Assembly (NCBI RefSeq): GCF_014903745.1
Contig: NZ_JACVXA010000005.1
Location: forward strand, 1 to 64,000
From: Mangrovicoccus algicola
GTDB taxonomy: Bacteria > Pseudomonadota > Alphaproteobacteria > Rhodobacterales > Rhodobacteraceae
Direction of reading: 5' to 3'
Length of the DNA: 64,000 bases
Below, piece by piece: positions 63,190 to 64,000 of this stretch. The notes beneath the pieces were generated by a model. It saw nothing but the letters and a program-made list of their open reading frames with translations. It did no database searches and was not told where the DNA came from. The position numbers and the translations under genes were made by a program. Position 1 is the first letter of the stretch, and each line of letters opens with the position of its first letter.

Positions 63190-63915
63190 ATGCGTTTCCT
63201 CCCGACGCTTGTCGCGGCCGGCAGCCTCATGGGCGCCCTTCCCGCCGCGGCAGCGACGCTCACCGTCGCGACCGACAACAGCGGCGGCTTTGTCTCCCAG
63301 GACGGCATTGCCGCCTATAACAGCTCCGGCGCCACCCTGGCCGGGGCAACCGTCACGGCGACCTTCGCCGATGGCACGAGCGAAAGCGGCACGATCGCGG
63401 CCTTCGGGCGCAATACCGGCGCGCTCTACGGCTCCGGCTTCGAGCTGGTCCAGACCGGCACGACCTATTCCAACGCCTTCGCGCTGTTCAACGACTATAC
63501 CTCCGCGCTGGTTACCCTGTCGATCGACCTGGTTCCGGCCAGCGCGGTCTTCGACCTGGATTTCGGCGGCGCGACCGGCACTGACGGGTCCAACCTGGGC
63601 CGGACCCTCATCCAGTCGGACAGCTCCGGCTCCGAGGATGGCAGCGGCCTCACGGGCGACGTGGTGGCGACCTATGCGGGCCGTGTCAGCGTCGGCAGCG
63701 CGGCAGCGGTCGGCGATCTCTACACCTCCCTGGTCCTGGACCTCTCGGGGACGCTCGACGGGGGGCTCGCCTCGGGCGGCGAATGGTACTTCATCGCCGA
63801 TACCGACACGCTGAAGACCGCCGGCGACCTGGCGCCGGTTCCGCTTCCGGCGGGGGTGCTGACGCTGGGGGCCGCCCTGGCCGGGCTGGGCCTGCTGCGC
63901 CGCCGCAAGGGCTGA
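63190..63915 (+). CDS. VPLPA-CTERM sorting domain protein
   Basis: This 241-residue exported protein has a signal peptide (FLPTLVAAGSLMGALPAAAA) and a C-terminal sorting tail: VPLPAGVLTL, a hydrophobic stretch (GAALAGLGLL) and RRRKG. The mature part is rich in Gly, Ser, Thr and Asp with beta-sandwich character and no catalytic motif I recognise. CAGGAG precedes the ATG at 63190; a TTG at 63184 is a less likely start. It is followed by a strong terminator. Confidence 0.82.
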   Translation: MRFLPTLVAAGSLMGALPAAAATLTVATDNSGGFVSQDGIAAYNSSGATLAGATVTATFADGTSESGTIAAFGRNTGALYGSGFELVQTGTTYSNAFALFNDYTSALVTLSIDLVPASAVFDLDFGGATGTDGSNLGRTLIQSDSSGSEDGSGLTGDVVATYAGRVSVGSAAAVGDLYTSLVLDLSGTLDGGLASGGEWYFIADTDTLKTAGDLAPVPLPAGVLTLGAALAGLGLLRRRKG

Positions 63916-63947
63916 GACCGGGCAATCCGGACAGCAGATCGCGCAGA

Positions 63948-63980
63948 GGGCGGCGGACCGGACAATCCGCCGCCCCTTTT
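63948..63980 (+). terminator. Intrinsic terminator after the second VPLPA-CTERM gene
   Basis: GGGCGGCGGA-CCGGACAA-TCCGCCGCCC is followed by CTTTTC. The 10-bp stem is perfect and lies 33 bases after the stop. Confidence 0.85.
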
Positions 63981-64000
63981 CATGCCCGGCGGCTGTCGCG

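Overview
The window is about two-thirds GC and reads as chromosome of an alphaproteobacterium of the family Rhodobacteraceae, most like Paracoccus or Rhodobacter. This rests on the adjacent CtrA and SciP cell-cycle regulators, an aminolevulinate synthase (C4 pathway HemA) with an FnrL-type site, a Dct TRAP transporter with its DctBD two-component system, a TrgB-like NUDIX gene next to cysK, VPLPA-CTERM proteins, and LexA-type sites of the alphaproteobacterial GTTC-N7-GTTC form. I saw no rRNA or tRNA gene, insertion sequence, prophage or CRISPR array. Coding density is high and most of the region looks like ordinary core genome.

Layout. 1-6.7 kb: tail of a small Gly/Ala-rich protein, then a minus-strand dctB-dctD and dctP-dctQ-dctM uptake block. 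6.8-13 kb: a cytochrome P450, dnaB, a divergent luxI/luxR quorum-sensing pair, htpX and a VPLPA-CTERM protein. 13-20 kb: DJ-1/PfpI protein, DMT exporter, a K+ channel with a zinc-ribbon tail, a degenerate ThiE-like protein, trmJ, ctaA, an M32 carboxypeptidase and an NTF2-like protein. 20.5-28.6 kb: acid phosphatase, yajC-secD-secF, serS, an SGNH-like protein, prfB. 29-42.5 kb: an envelope block (mrcA, amiC, aminotransferase, M48-TPR protease, DsbA-like protein, acyltransferase, rodZ) with ispG and hemA. 42.9-55.6 kb: glucan protein OpgG/OpgD, M20 peptidase, MscS channel, cysK, NUDIX hydrolase, trmFO, YqaE-like peptide, gluQRS, hisI, IscU-like scaffold, soluble MCP. 55.7-64 kb: a small membrane protein gene under a tandem LexA-type operator, recG, ligA, ctrA, sciP, mnmA and a second VPLPA-CTERM protein.

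The observation I rate highest lies between the MCP gene and recG. Three GAAC half-sites at exact 11-base steps (two overlapping GAAC-N7-GAAC boxes, 55914-55939) precede an uncatalogued 40-codon gene on the minus strand. That gene has a perfect Shine-Dalgarno, one predicted membrane helix and its own intrinsic terminator. This is the architecture expected of an SOS-induced small membrane protein, comparable in concept to Caulobacter SidA. A leaderless 23-codon frame faces the other way from the same operator.

Other notable points. The DctD regulator has lost its Walker A and GAFTGA signatures but keeps tandem palindromic binding sites. Several genes have a -10 element 5-7 bases before the ATG and should make leaderless mRNAs. 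The LuxR protein has an intact AHL pocket but an eroded helix-turn-helix. Individual genes carry a class II FNR site (hemA), a Pho box (acid phosphatase) and a DnaA box (dnaB). All functional statements come from reading sequence and recalled family knowledge; no database search was run.
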